Positions 21,986 to 31,705 of a DNA stretch of 64,000 bases are shown here, piece by piece (the stretch's first letter is position 1; the number at the start of each line of letters is the position of its first letter). The stretch lies in contig NZ_QUMT01000008.1 of the NCBI RefSeq assembly GCF_003387155.1, positions 1 to 64,000 on the forward strand, read 5' to 3'. This stretch comes from Roseateles depolymerans. GTDB lineage: Bacteria; Pseudomonadota; Gammaproteobacteria; Burkholderiales; Burkholderiaceae_C. A program made the position numbers and the translations under genes. The notes beneath the pieces are model-generated. The model did not search any database. It worked only from the letters and a program-made list of their open reading frames with translations, and had not been told where the DNA came from.

Positions 21986-22653
21986 CGGACACCGCCTCCG
22001 AGCCACGCGCGGTGGCCCGTCTGTGGATGCTGTTGGCGCTGGGGCTGACGGCCGGGTCGCTGATCGTCTGGCTGCAGCCGACGTCGGTGCAGGCCGCACT
22101 GGAATGGCGCCCCGAACGGGCCTGGGACCAGCCGTGGCGTGCCTTTACCGCCGCCTGGGTGCACTGGAGTCCGCAGCATCTGGTGGCCAACTTGGCGGGC
22201 TGCGCGGTGGTGGGCCTGCTGGGCATCACCGCCCGATTGGGACGACCGGAAACTCTGGCCTGGCTGCTAGCCTGGCCGCTGACGCAATGGGCGCTGCTGA
22301 TGGAGCCTCAGTTGGCTCGTTTTGGTGGCTTGTCTGGCGTGCTGCATGCAGGCGTGGCGGTGGCGGCGGTGTCGCTGCTGCGGGAGCCGCGGGCGCATGG
22401 TCGAGTGCGGGCCATCGGGCTGCTGATCACACTGGGCCTGGTCGCCAAGATCATTGGTGAACGGCCGCTGGCGGAGCCGCCCTTGCGGCATTGGGACGGC
22501 TGGAGCATTGCCATTGCGCCGCTGGCGCATTTGACGGGCGCCCTCAGTGGTGCGGTGATGGCGTGGGTGTGCCTGACCGTGTCAGCACGGCGCTCTGCAT
22601 CGGTTGCTGCCGCTTCGGCACCGGGCGCTCCTCCGTCGGGTGGGGCGCGCTGA
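21982..22653 (+). CDS. rrtA: Rhombosortase (rhomboid-family GlyGly-CTERM protease), 223 aa
   Basis: A rhomboid-like integral membrane protein with about six hydrophobic segments. The active-site serine lies in GGLSGVLHAG, a form typical of rhombosortases (GLSGxLHG) as opposed to housekeeping rhomboids, and the partner histidine is in LAHLTGALSG. WRAFTAAWVHWSPQHLVANL is the conserved early block. Rhombosortases cleave the GlyGly-CTERM tail of sorted proteins. The GTG at 21982 overlaps the glnE stop (GTGA), so it is translationally coupled to glnE. I see no GlyGly-CTERM substrate in this window. Confidence 0.82.
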   Translation: MTDTASEPRAVARLWMLLALGLTAGSLIVWLQPTSVQAALEWRPERAWDQPWRAFTAAWVHWSPQHLVANLAGCAVVGLLGITARLGRPETLAWLLAWPLTQWALLMEPQLARFGGLSGVLHAGVAVAAVSLLREPRAHGRVRAIGLLITLGLVAKIIGERPLAEPPLRHWDGWSIAIAPLAHLTGALSGAVMAWVCLTVSARRSASVAAASAPGAPPSGGAR

Positions 22654-22654
22654 G

Positions 22655-23332
22655 ATGAGCACGGTGGCCCCTGTGAAATCCACCTTGTCCGCCGCCGAGG
22701 CCGTGGTGGTGGCGGTCTTGTGCTTTGGACTCTTCAGCCTGTGGTCGATCCAGGCCGTGTTGGCCGGCTTCCCGACGGCGCAGTATTCCAACGACGGCGT
22801 GCTGCAGATGATGGGGCTGGAGCTGGCGCTGGCCGCCGCCGCACTGGTCTTTCTGCGGGTGCGTGGCTTTGATGTCGTGTCGCTGCTGCCGCGCCCGACC
22901 TGGTGGGACACGCTGCTGGGCGCGCTGACCTATCTGGCGGCCTGGGCGCTGGAGACGGTGTGTGCGTCGGTGTATGAGTCGGTGGTGCCGCCCGCGGCGG
23001 CGCGGGATGTGGTCGAGTTTTCGTTCACCGGCTTGACGGTCGCGACGCTGGTCGGGTTCTCCATCGTCAATGGGCTGTTCGAGGAAGTGTTCCTGCTGGG
23101 CGTGTTGACCCGCGGGTTGCGGCAATGGGGATTGGGGCTGGCCATCGGACTGCCCTTGCTGCTGCGATTGCTCTATCACACCTATCAGGGCCCGCTGGGC
23201 GCCATCGGCGTGGTGGCCTTCGGGCTGACGGTCACCCTGGTCTATGTCAGGACGGGGCGCCTGTGGCCGTCGGTCTATGCGCATATTCTGGCGGACTTGA
23301 TTCCGATGGCGGTGTGGGGTGTGTCGCAGTGA
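22655..23332 (+). CDS. CPBP (CAAX/Abi) intramembrane glutamic-type protease, 225 aa
   Basis: Polytopic membrane protein with the CPBP family motifs: EE in NGLFEEVFLLGVL, His in LLYHTYQGPLG and the later His-Asn/Asp block in VYAHILADLIPM. Members process prenylated or sorted proteins, or act in bacteriocin self-immunity. The ATG lies one base after the rhombosortase stop codon, so the two membrane proteases are co-expressed. This makes a shared role in processing envelope proteins plausible, but it is inference. Confidence 0.85.
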   Translation: MSTVAPVKSTLSAAEAVVVAVLCFGLFSLWSIQAVLAGFPTAQYSNDGVLQMMGLELALAAAALVFLRVRGFDVVSLLPRPTWWDTLLGALTYLAAWALETVCASVYESVVPPAAARDVVEFSFTGLTVATLVGFSIVNGLFEEVFLLGVLTRGLRQWGLGLAIGLPLLLRLLYHTYQGPLGAIGVVAFGLTVTLVYVRTGRLWPSVYAHILADLIPMAVWGVSQ

Positions 23333-23441
23333 CGGTGCGACAGGGCGTGATGCCGCTGTCCGGTGTTTCATTTGACTTTGCAGTGGGCCGTTCTGGCAGA
23401 GAATCGAGCCGTGTATTCCGTCAACGCCAAACAGGTCATCG

Positions 23442-23801
23442 ATGAGCTGCGATCACTCCGTGTGGTTCCCTGACAAGCGCCTCTCCCACCAAGAAGCTGG
23501 GGCGCTTCATAACGCCTTGTGCGAAGGCGATACCTCCGGGGTGCAGCCACATCCGGCGGTGGATGCGTTTTATGCCGAGCTGGTCGCCCTGCATCCGGAA
23601 ATCGACGACGTCCCAGAGGATCAAATCGACAATCTGGATCTTTGCCCGTGGAGTTGTGCATTCGACCGCTCGGACGGGCACATCATCATGTGCTGCGTCT
23701 GGTCACGGGCTGATCACGTCAGCGACTTGCTGCAATCCCTCGCGCGAAAACATGGCCTGGCCCTGTATGACCCGCAGGCCGCGCGGGTTCACTATCCCTG
23801 A
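23442..23801 (+). CDS. Hypothetical protein, 119 aa
   Basis: Soluble protein beginning MSCDHSVWFPDKRLSHQEA, with a central acidic region (PEIDDVPEDQIDNLDLCPW) and a strand-helix C-terminus (GHIIMCCVWSRADHVSDLLQSLARKHGLALYDPQ). The pattern (WFPxxRLSxxEA, then LCPWS, then LARKHGLALYDPQ) is familiar from small uncharacterised proteins of proteobacteria that are often near toxin or immunity loci, but I cannot name the family. Coding is supported by GC-rich third positions and by an ATG start. Confidence 0.65.
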   Translation: MSCDHSVWFPDKRLSHQEAGALHNALCEGDTSGVQPHPAVDAFYAELVALHPEIDDVPEDQIDNLDLCPWSCAFDRSDGHIIMCCVWSRADHVSDLLQSLARKHGLALYDPQAARVHYP

Positions 23802-23804
23802 ACC

Positions 23805-23973
23805 ATGCCCCGATATGTTGTTCCGCCGAATGCCGGTCCGTATCGAGTCGTCACGGCTCGATCGGGCGATCCACTGGTGTGTAACGCCTACAGCGGGCAG
23901 CGCCAGGTCCGGATTCCTTGCAGAACGAGGGAATCAGTTGTGCAAGCAGCTCAATGAGGGCAAGAGCGGCTAA
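23805..23973 (+). pseudogene. Small ORF, possibly frameshifted, about 50-55 aa
   Basis: From the ATG at 23805, three bases after the previous stop, the frame encodes 50 residues (MPRYVVPPNAGPYRVVTARS onward) to TGA at 23955-23957. The ending in another frame (ERGNQLCKQLNEGKSG, stop at 23971-23973) looks more like a natural C-terminus, with the LC-x-x-LN pattern common in short Burkholderiales proteins. This suggests a one-base indel near 23920. It may equally be a real 50-residue protein. Confidence 0.4.
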
Positions 23974-24227
23974 GTGTTTGTGTGATTCGCGGCGAGATGA
24001 CACTCGTTGAGGACGAATCACGCCCGTTCGGACCGTTGAATTCCGCACACGCCGAAGTGCAGGTCGGTTCTAACCCTGGCTGGCGCGCCGGGATTCTTTA
24101 GTACCCTTGCCGAACAGATCGGAGGGGGAAGATTCGAATCGAAGGCCAATGCCCGGAGGGGGCGTCACGGGCCGAGATAGACCTCCTCCCAACACAACAA
24201 GGCGATTTGCCGATTGCGGAGGAATTC

Positions 24228-24701
24228 ATGACTGTCGAACACAACCCCTATCTGCCGCCCGTCAGTACCGTGGCGGACCGCGCTTCCGACGAGACCAGCG
24301 CCCTGGCCAGCGAAGCCGCAGGCAAGGGACGACGGTTTGCGACCTTTGTCGTGGACTACATCTTCTTCCTGGTGCTGTCGTTCATGGTGGGCATTGGCGC
24401 CGCATTGGTCTTCGGAGATCGCGGCGTCGAGTTCCTCCAGAAGACTCCCGACATCGTGCTGGGCTCTTCGATCTTCTTCGTCTACTACGTGTTCTTCGAA
24501 GGCATCTGGGCGCGCTCACCCGGCAAGTTCATTTGCGGCACGCGGGTGATCAATGAAGCCGGCGGAAAGCCCAGCTGGGGGCAGGTCCTGGGCCGGTCGG
24601 CGTGCCGTTTCATTCCCTTCGAGGCCCTGTCCTGTTTCGCGCAACGCCCATGGCATGACAGCATTCCCAAGACGCGGGTGGTTCTGACGCGCAAGTCCTG
24701 A
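24228..24701 (+). CDS. RDD family membrane protein, 157 aa
   Basis: The ATG at 24228 has a strong GGAGG six bases upstream. After a soluble N-terminus (MTVEHNPYLPPVST) come two hydrophobic segments (FVVDYIFFLVLSFMVGIGAAL and DIVLGSSIFFVYYVFFEGIW) and the typical RDD ending (RSPGKFICGTRVINEAGGKPSWGQ then LGRSACRFIPFEALS and FAQRPWHDSIPKTRVV). RDD proteins are small inner-membrane proteins of mostly unknown role, some linked to ion or solute transport. Monocistronic. Confidence 0.88.
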   Translation: MTVEHNPYLPPVSTVADRASDETSALASEAAGKGRRFATFVVDYIFFLVLSFMVGIGAALVFGDRGVEFLQKTPDIVLGSSIFFVYYVFFEGIWARSPGKFICGTRVINEAGGKPSWGQVLGRSACRFIPFEALSCFAQRPWHDSIPKTRVVLTRKS

Positions 24702-24776
24702 TCGCTGAGCCGGTTGGCGCTCAGTCAGCCGGCGCGCGCATTCAGCCCTTCGCGCCCCGCGCTTGGGTGCGGGTCA

Positions 24777-26586
<1,810 letters not shown>

Positions 26587-26637
26587 GGCTGGGAATGTCC
26601 ATTGCTGTGAGGGGACTCTTCCAGATTGGAGCCCCTC

Positions 26638-27117
26638 ATGCCCCGTACCGTTCTTCTTCGATCCCTGGCCCTGATGGCCCTGATGGGCGCCGCCTCCGCG
26701 TCGTTCAACGTCCACGCTCAAGCGAACACCGCGCCTCCCGGCAAGTCTCATGACGGCGAGCGGGAGGTCATGGGCGACGACAACACCTACTTCCACACCA
26801 ACAGCCGGGTACGCATCCCCCGCGGACGCCTGCCGCCCAAGGGCCTGTGTGGGCTTTGGTATCCCGACAAGAAGGGCAACGAGCAGCCGCAGCCCTTCAA
26901 GTGCTCGCCCGATGTGGCGGTGGAGCCGGGCGGCTTCCTGATCGTCCCGGGGACGGACCCCAACAATGTGGAAGTGGCCGTCTACGACAAGAAGCGCCCC
27001 GGCGTCGTCATTGGCCGCGCCCTGTTTGACACCCGCACCGGTGGCATCTTGCGACCCCTGGATCCGAAGCGCAGCTCGGATGGCGTGGTGGGCGGGGAGA
27101 AGGGGACGAGGAACTGA
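26638..27117 (+). CDS. Exported hypothetical protein, 159 aa
   Basis: From the ATG at 26638 there is a clear signal peptide (MPRTVLLRSLALMALMGAA then SASFNVHAQA, cleavage after AQA). The mature protein is about 128 residues, Gly/Pro/Lys-rich with two Cys (GLCGLWYPDK, FKCSPDVAV) that could form a disulfide. No domain recognised. Periplasmic or secreted. It follows the DUF4832 gene by 51 bases and may share its transcript. Confidence 0.7.
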   Translation: MPRTVLLRSLALMALMGAASASFNVHAQANTAPPGKSHDGEREVMGDDNTYFHTNSRVRIPRGRLPPKGLCGLWYPDKKGNEQPQPFKCSPDVAVEPGGFLIVPGTDPNNVEVAVYDKKRPGVVIGRALFDTRTGGILRPLDPKRSSDGVVGGEKGTRN

Positions 27118-27139
27118 GCCTTGACGCCACCCTGTCAGA

Positions 27140-27178
27140 GTTGTATTGTGCAACTTTTATAAGGTTGCACAGAACAAC
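27140..27178. promoter_or_regulatory. Inverted-repeat operator upstream of the DUF4291-NADAR operon
   Basis: Two 15-base arms, GTTGTATTGTGCAAC (27140-27154) and GTTGCACAGAACAAC (27164-27178), are inverted repeats matching at 13 of 15 positions, separated by TTTTATAAG. They end 22 bases before the ATG at 27201 and cover the place where the -10 region should be. This is the layout of a dimeric repressor site. The regulator is not recognisable here; no regulator gene is adjacent. Confidence 0.7.
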
Positions 27179-27200
27179 TATTGAAGTATGAGGGAGGCCG

Positions 27201-27480
27201 ATGACAAGCACCGTCACTCTTTACCGTCCCACTGGTCCTGAGGAACTGGCGCTGGTGGAAGCCAGCGGCAATCGCCGTTGGCCGCCCAGACTGCCGGACC
27301 AGTGAAGTGCGCAAGGCATTCATGGACCGCTATGCAGTTCATCAGGTTGGCGCAGCGCACCACACTGAATGGTGGGTGCCGGCCGAGGAATTGGAAGTGC
27401 TCAACGACAACATCGTGGGCACCATCGAGGTGGTCCGGCGCTTTCCCGACAAGAACAACAACAACGAGAACAACACATGA
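27201..27480 (+). pseudogene. Internally deleted gene of an ADP-ribosylation-associated small-protein family
   Basis: The start (MTSTVTLYRPTGPEELALVE, then ASGNRRWPPRLPDQ) and the end (EVRKAFMDRYAVHQVGAA, then WWVPAEELEVLNDNIVGTIEV) match the two ends of a roughly 110-residue protein I recall, often labelled ADP-ribosylation/crystallin J1-like. The middle is missing: the N-terminal frame stops at TGA 27303-27305 and the C-terminal frame runs from there to TGA 27478-27480. The deletion junction is at about 27302. The remnant still positions the start of DUF4291, whose ATG overlaps its stop codon. Confidence 0.65.
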
Positions 27481-28088
27481 ATCTTTCAACCGCCGCCTAT
27501 ATGCGGCAAGCCGCCGAATGGCCCGCGGAAGGCGAACACATCCTGGCCCACCATGACGACACCAGCGTTGTCGTCTATCAGGCGTATCGACCCTCGATTG
27601 GTCGTTACGCCATCGAGCACGGCCATTTCGGAGGCCCGGATTACAGTTTCAACCGCATGAGCTGGGTGAAGCCAAACTTCCTGTGGATGATGTATCGCTG
27701 CGGCTGGGGAATGAAGGAAGGGCAGGAGATCGTCCTGGGGCTGCGGATCCGCCGAAGCTTTTTCGACACCTTGCTCGATGCCGCGGTGTCTTCGTCATTC
27801 GACCCGAAGAGTGCCGCCACGCAGCAGGAATGGAAGGGCGCGGTGACGACGTCCGAAGTCCGACGCCAGTGGGATCCCGACCATGCCCCGAGCGGCGCCA
27901 AGTTGAAGCGTCGTGCCATTCAGCTCGGTCTGCGCGGCAGCCTCCTGCGTGAGTTTGCGACGACCCAACTGATGGAGGTCATCGACATGACCGGCTTTGT
28001 CGCAGAACAACGCCAGCACGCCCAGGATGACAACCCGCAATTGATGACGCCGCTTGAGCGCGTTTACCAGCGACAGCCAAATGACTGA
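27477..28088 (+). CDS. DUF4291 family protein, 203 aa
   Basis: The ATG at 27477 overlaps the stop of the remnant gene upstream (ATGA). Recognisable DUF4291 blocks are VVYQAYRPSIGRYAI, RMSWVKPNFLWMMYRCGWG and LKRRAIQLGLRGSLL, and the length fits the family (about 190-210). Its biochemical activity is not established to my knowledge; its recurrent association with NADAR and ADP-ribose-handling genes suggests a part in NAD/ADP-ribose or nucleic-acid modification chemistry (inference). It overlaps the following NADAR gene by 8 bases. Confidence 0.85.
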   Translation: MNLSTAAYMRQAAEWPAEGEHILAHHDDTSVVVYQAYRPSIGRYAIEHGHFGGPDYSFNRMSWVKPNFLWMMYRCGWGMKEGQEIVLGLRIRRSFFDTLLDAAVSSSFDPKSAATQQEWKGAVTTSEVRRQWDPDHAPSGAKLKRRAIQLGLRGSLLREFATTQLMEVIDMTGFVAEQRQHAQDDNPQLMTPLERVYQRQPND

Positions 28089-28647
28089 CCTCCTCAACGT
28101 CCGAAGCATCGACGATCTGAAGCGTGCGCTCGACGCTGGTGCAGCGCCGAGCTACCTGCTCTTCTGGGGGCACCGGCCCAGCGCGGACGGGGCGATCGGC
28201 AAGAGCTGCTTCAGTCAGTGGTTCGAAGCGAGCTTTGAGGTGGAGGGCCAGCGCTATCCGACGGCCGAGCATTTCATGATGGCTGAGAAGGCCCGAGTGT
28301 TCGGCGACTTGGAGACCCGCGCCAGCATCCTGTCAGCCCGGTCGCCCGACGAGGCGAAGACGCTGGGCCGACGGGTGAAGGGATTCGACGACGCGACTTG
28401 GGACCAGTCACGCTTTGACATCGTCGTGCGCGCCAACGAAGCCAAGTTCTCACAGAACCCCGGTTTCCAGGCGTTCCTGCTCGGCACTGGAGATCGTGTG
28501 CTTGTCGAGGCCAGCCCCGTGGATCCTATCTGGGGGATTGGAGTGGCCGCGAACGACGAGCGAGCATTGCAGCCTCACCAATGGCGCGGGCTGAATCTGC
28601 TGGGGTTCGCGTTGATGGAAGTGCGCGCACGATTGGCGGCGGGCTGA
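28081..28647 (+). CDS. NADAR-domain protein (YbiA/RibX-like), 188 aa
   Basis: The ATG at 28081 lies inside the end of DUF4291, showing translational coupling. NADAR motifs are present: FWGHRPSADGAIGKSCFSQW near residue 29, YPTAEHFMMAEKARVFGD near 60, and DPIWGIGVAANDER near 150. NADAR proteins act on NAD/ADP-ribose-related N-glycosidic bonds; some remove ADP-ribose from guanine in DNA and RNA. With DUF4291 it makes a compact two-gene unit behind an inverted-repeat operator. The exact substrate is unknown. Confidence 0.9.
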   Translation: MTDLLNVRSIDDLKRALDAGAAPSYLLFWGHRPSADGAIGKSCFSQWFEASFEVEGQRYPTAEHFMMAEKARVFGDLETRASILSARSPDEAKTLGRRVKGFDDATWDQSRFDIVVRANEAKFSQNPGFQAFLLGTGDRVLVEASPVDPIWGIGVAANDERALQPHQWRGLNLLGFALMEVRARLAAG

Positions 28648-28679
28648 GCCAACGGGTCCCGCGTAAGGCGCAGCCAGGG

Positions 28680-29297
28680 TCAGACGGGTGCCTTGCACGA
28701 GCAGTCCGTTCGTCTCCGGACGGCGCCACGGTGGGACGCCAGGGCGGCGAGCGCGCCAACGCCCACCAGCAGCAATAGCGCCGATGAAGGTTCAGGCACG
28801 GGGCTCGGCGGTGTCGGCGGAGTCCAGAACAGATCGGGTCCGACCACGTGACCGAACACGTTCGGATAGTTGTTGGGGACTCGGCCCGTGTAGATGTAGT
28901 AGTTCGGGACGAGATCGGTGTCCGGGGCGGTGCCGGGGCCGCGTGGCGTGGTGAATGAGAAAGTGACGGGTTCCGTCAGATTCCGCGGCGCTTGCAGGTC
29001 GAATGGCAGCCATTGCAGGACCTGGCCGTTGAGATTCTCGGAGAACCAGCCCCCGTAGGCCATCCCCATGTACCAGCCCTCCGGCTGGGTGTGCGCCACC
29101 GGTGTCTCCGGCAGGTAGCGGTGATAGAACAGGCCGAAGATCAGGGTCCCGGTCTCCGGATATCCGCTGAAGTCGACTTCGTAGGTGTAGGTGTAGAGCT
29201 TGGTAGCTGAATCAAAGCTCACGTCGCCGGTAACGCCTTGCGCGAAGGACGTCGGGAGGAGGGCGGCCAACAAGAGGCCGATCAATGCTGACTTCAT
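28680..29297 (-). CDS. PEP-CTERM sorted exported protein, 205 aa
   Basis: A signal peptide (MKSALIGLLLAALLPTSFAQ, start at 29297) precedes a beta-rich, Tyr- and Pro-rich domain (TYTYEVDFSGYPETG, GWYMGMAYGGW, FSFTTPRG). The C-terminus has the PEP-CTERM exosortase signal: PVPEPSSALLLL, a hydrophobic helix and an arginine cluster (RRR). Nine more residues with two Cys (TDCSCKAPV) follow the arginines, which is longer than usual. Such proteins are normally cut by an exosortase and secreted, often alongside exopolysaccharide. No exosortase gene is in the window. Confidence 0.85.
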   Translation of the reverse strand: MKSALIGLLLAALLPTSFAQGVTGDVSFDSATKLYTYTYEVDFSGYPETGTLIFGLFYHRYLPETPVAHTQPEGWYMGMAYGGWFSENLNGQVLQWLPFDLQAPRNLTEPVTFSFTTPRGPGTAPDTDLVPNYYIYTGRVPNNYPNVFGHVVGPDLFWTPPTPPSPVPEPSSALLLLVGVGALAALASHRGAVRRRTDCSCKAPV

Positions 29298-29485
29298 GAT
29301 GCTGCCTCGTCGATGGGATGATGCACCTTGATGGTTAATGGCGAATGGCGCCATCCCTAGCTGCGCATCCCTTGCACCTCATCCCCCCTTTTCTGCATTT
29401 CGTCGCCCCCCCTTGGCGCCGCCCCCACCGCTATCGTTATGGTGTGCTACCTCACCAACACACCGGCGCCCCGGCGCCATGACCG

Positions 29486-29836
29486 ATGCACAGCTGGAAC
29501 GACCATGCGCCGATCTACCAGCAGCTCGCCGACCAACTGGCCGCGCAGCTCCTGGACGGCGATCCCCATGAAGGCGATGCCATGCCCTCGGTTCGGGCGC
29601 TGGCCAGCCGGTATGTCATCAACCCGCTGACCGTCAGCCGGGCCCTGCAGTCCCTGGTGGACGAAGGCCTGCTGGAAAGCCGCCGCGGCATGGGCATGTA
29701 CGTGCGCAGCGGTGCCCGCCACCGGCTGCTGCAAGCCGAGCGGGAACACTTCCTGCGTGATGAATGGCCCCGGCTTCGGGAGAAACTCCACCGGTTGGGC
29801 CTCGGCCCCGAAGACCTGCGCTGGGAGGACGCATGA
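29486..29836 (+). CDS. GntR family transcriptional regulator, YtrA type, 116 aa
   Basis: A short GntR protein with only the winged helix-turn-helix (APIYQQLADQLAAQLLDG, MPSVRALASRYVINPLTVSR, ALQSLVDEGLLESRRGMGMY) and a small C-terminal helix, as in the YtrA subfamily that represses ABC transporter operons. Its stop overlaps an in-frame ATG of the next gene (ATGA at 29833-29836), and the ABC transporter genes follow directly, so it most likely autoregulates this operon. Confidence 0.9.
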   Translation: MHSWNDHAPIYQQLADQLAAQLLDGDPHEGDAMPSVRALASRYVINPLTVSRALQSLVDEGLLESRRGMGMYVRSGARHRLLQAEREHFLRDEWPRLREKLHRLGLGPEDLRWEDA

Positions 29837-29925
29837 AGCCCGTCGTACCCCTCTTCGACCATCCGCCGCAGCCACCGCATCCACCGCGTCCATCCCTCCG
29901 TCCCCCTCCGCCACCGGGAGCACCC

Positions 29926-30798
29926 ATGACCCACCTGATCGAGGCGCACAACCTCAGTCTCCATTACGGCCGCAAGGCCGCCTTGCAGGAGGTGAGCTTC
30001 ACCATCCCGCCAGGCCGGGTGGTCGGGTTGCTGGGGCACAACGGGGCCGGCAAGACCTCGCTCATGAAGGCGATGGTCGGTACCAAGGCGGTCAAGGGCG
30101 AGCTCAAGGTGCTCGGGCTGGACCCCCATGCCCACCGCGCCGAGCTGCTGCAATCGCTGTGCTACATCCCGGACGTGGCCGTGCTGCCGCGCTGGGCCCG
30201 CGCTGGCGACCTCATCACACTGATGGCCGGGCTGCAGCCCAGGTTCTCCGCCGACCGCGCCCGCGCGCTCCTGCGCCGCACCTCCGTGACCGAGCGCGAC
30301 AAGGTCAAGCATCTGTCCAAGGGCATGGTCACGCAGCTGCATCTGGCCCTGGTGGCCGCCATCGACGCCCGGCTGATGGTGCTGGACGAACCGACGCTCG
30401 GGCTGGACGTCATGTCCCGCAAGAGCTTCTACGAGATGCTGATCGACGAATGGTGCGACGGCGAGCGCAGCGTCATCATCTCCACCCATCAGGTGGAAGA
30501 GGTGGAGACGCTGCTGTCGGACGTCATCATGCTGGACGAAGGCCGGGTGGTGCTCAACATCAGCCTGGCCGAGATCGATCAGCGCTTTGTGGCCCTGTCC
30601 CACGACCCCGAGGCGGCCGACGCCGTGGCTGCCGGTCACCCGCTGCTGCGCTACCGCGTGCAGGGCCGCCCCGCTGCGCTGTTCGACGGTCCGCCGCCCG
30701 ACACCATCAGCCAACTGGGCCAGCGTCTGCGCCCCAACCTCGTTGACCTCTTCATGGCCCTCACCCGCAAGCCTGAAATCCAGGCCCGCGAAGCCTGA
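29926..30798 (+). CDS. ABC transporter ATP-binding protein, 290 aa
   Basis: ATPase with Walker A GHNGAGKTS, signature region LSKGMVTQLHLAL (LSKGM in place of LSGGQ, as in YtrB-like ATPases), Walker B LMVLDEPTLGLD and H-loop STHQVEE. I use the ATG at 29926 because GGGAG lies five bases upstream; an ATG at 29833 coupled to the gntR stop would add a 31-residue Pro-rich extension. It pairs with the permease at 30818. The substrate is unknown; YtrA-controlled systems often respond to cell-envelope stress. Confidence 0.9.
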   Translation: MTHLIEAHNLSLHYGRKAALQEVSFTIPPGRVVGLLGHNGAGKTSLMKAMVGTKAVKGELKVLGLDPHAHRAELLQSLCYIPDVAVLPRWARAGDLITLMAGLQPRFSADRARALLRRTSVTERDKVKHLSKGMVTQLHLALVAAIDARLMVLDEPTLGLDVMSRKSFYEMLIDEWCDGERSVIISTHQVEEVETLLSDVIMLDEGRVVLNISLAEIDQRFVALSHDPEAADAVAAGHPLLRYRVQGRPAALFDGPPPDTISQLGQRLRPNLVDLFMALTRKPEIQAREA

Positions 30799-30817
30799 CT
30801 GCGCCGGAGCTCCTTCC

Positions 30818-31705
30818 ATGACACTCTTCAATACGCTGCTGCTGCGCGAATGGATCCAGTACCGCCGGGCCTGGATGTGCATCATCATCATCCCGGTGGT
30901 GCTGCTGCTGGCGCTGGTGCCGGTGAGTCAGGTCGACGGCCTGGACATCGTGGCGCCGGAGCCGATCGCGATGATCAGCGCCGGACTCACCCTGTGGCTG
31001 GTGCTGGCGGTAACGCTGGCCTCGACGATCTACCAGCTCATCGCCCTGCCGCGCCGGGATCAGCAGGACCGCTCGATCGAGTTCTGGAAATCTCTGCCCG
31101 GGTCCGACACCCAGAGCCTGGCGGCGCCCTTGCTGGCGCATGCGCTGCTGCTGCCGCTGGCGGCCTTGGTGCTGGCCACCATCGGCGGTGCGCTGGTGGG
31201 CGTGGCCATGACCTACAAGGAGCTGGGCGCCGACGGCTTGCGACAAATGCAGTGGGCGGGCGTTGGCCTGGCCACGCTGTGGTTCGTTGCCCGACTGGCA
31301 GTCGGCTTGGTGTTGGCCCTGTTGTGGCTCTCTCCGTTCGTGCTGGCGTTGATGGCCGCCAGTGCCTGGCTCAAGCGCTGGGGGGCCCCGCTGCTGATGT
31401 TTGGCGTGGGCGGGCTGATCAAGCTCTATGACGCGCAAGGGCTGCTGCAGTTGCTGGGTGCGCAGGTGCAAGGGGCCAAAGTGGCGCTGGTGGCCGGGGC
31501 ACCGGGCCTGGCGACATTCCCGGCGGGCAGCAAGAGCCTGCCGATGGAGGAACTCTACGACGCCCTCTACCGCTTCCCGACCTGGGCGCCGCAGGACATG
31601 CTGCTGGCCGTGCAAGCGACCTGGAGCGCCCATTTCATCGGCGGGCTGCTGGTGGCGGTGGGGTGTTTTGCGCTGATGGTGTGGCAGCGCCGTCGCGCGG
31701 GCTGA
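30818..31705 (+). CDS. ABC-2 type transporter permease, 295 aa
   Basis: A polytopic membrane protein with about six hydrophobic segments (for example WMCIIIIPVVLLLALVPVS and LLAHALLLPLAALVLATIGG). It starts 19 bases after the ATPase gene and completes a GntR-ATPase-permease operon. The family includes exporters of lipids, peptides and envelope-active compounds; the direction is probably efflux. Nothing in the sequence identifies the substrate. Confidence 0.88.
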   Translation: MTLFNTLLLREWIQYRRAWMCIIIIPVVLLLALVPVSQVDGLDIVAPEPIAMISAGLTLWLVLAVTLASTIYQLIALPRRDQQDRSIEFWKSLPGSDTQSLAAPLLAHALLLPLAALVLATIGGALVGVAMTYKELGADGLRQMQWAGVGLATLWFVARLAVGLVLALLWLSPFVLALMAASAWLKRWGAPLLMFGVGGLIKLYDAQGLLQLLGAQVQGAKVALVAGAPGLATFPAGSKSLPMEELYDALYRFPTWAPQDMLLAVQATWSAHFIGGLLVAVGCFALMVWQRRRAG

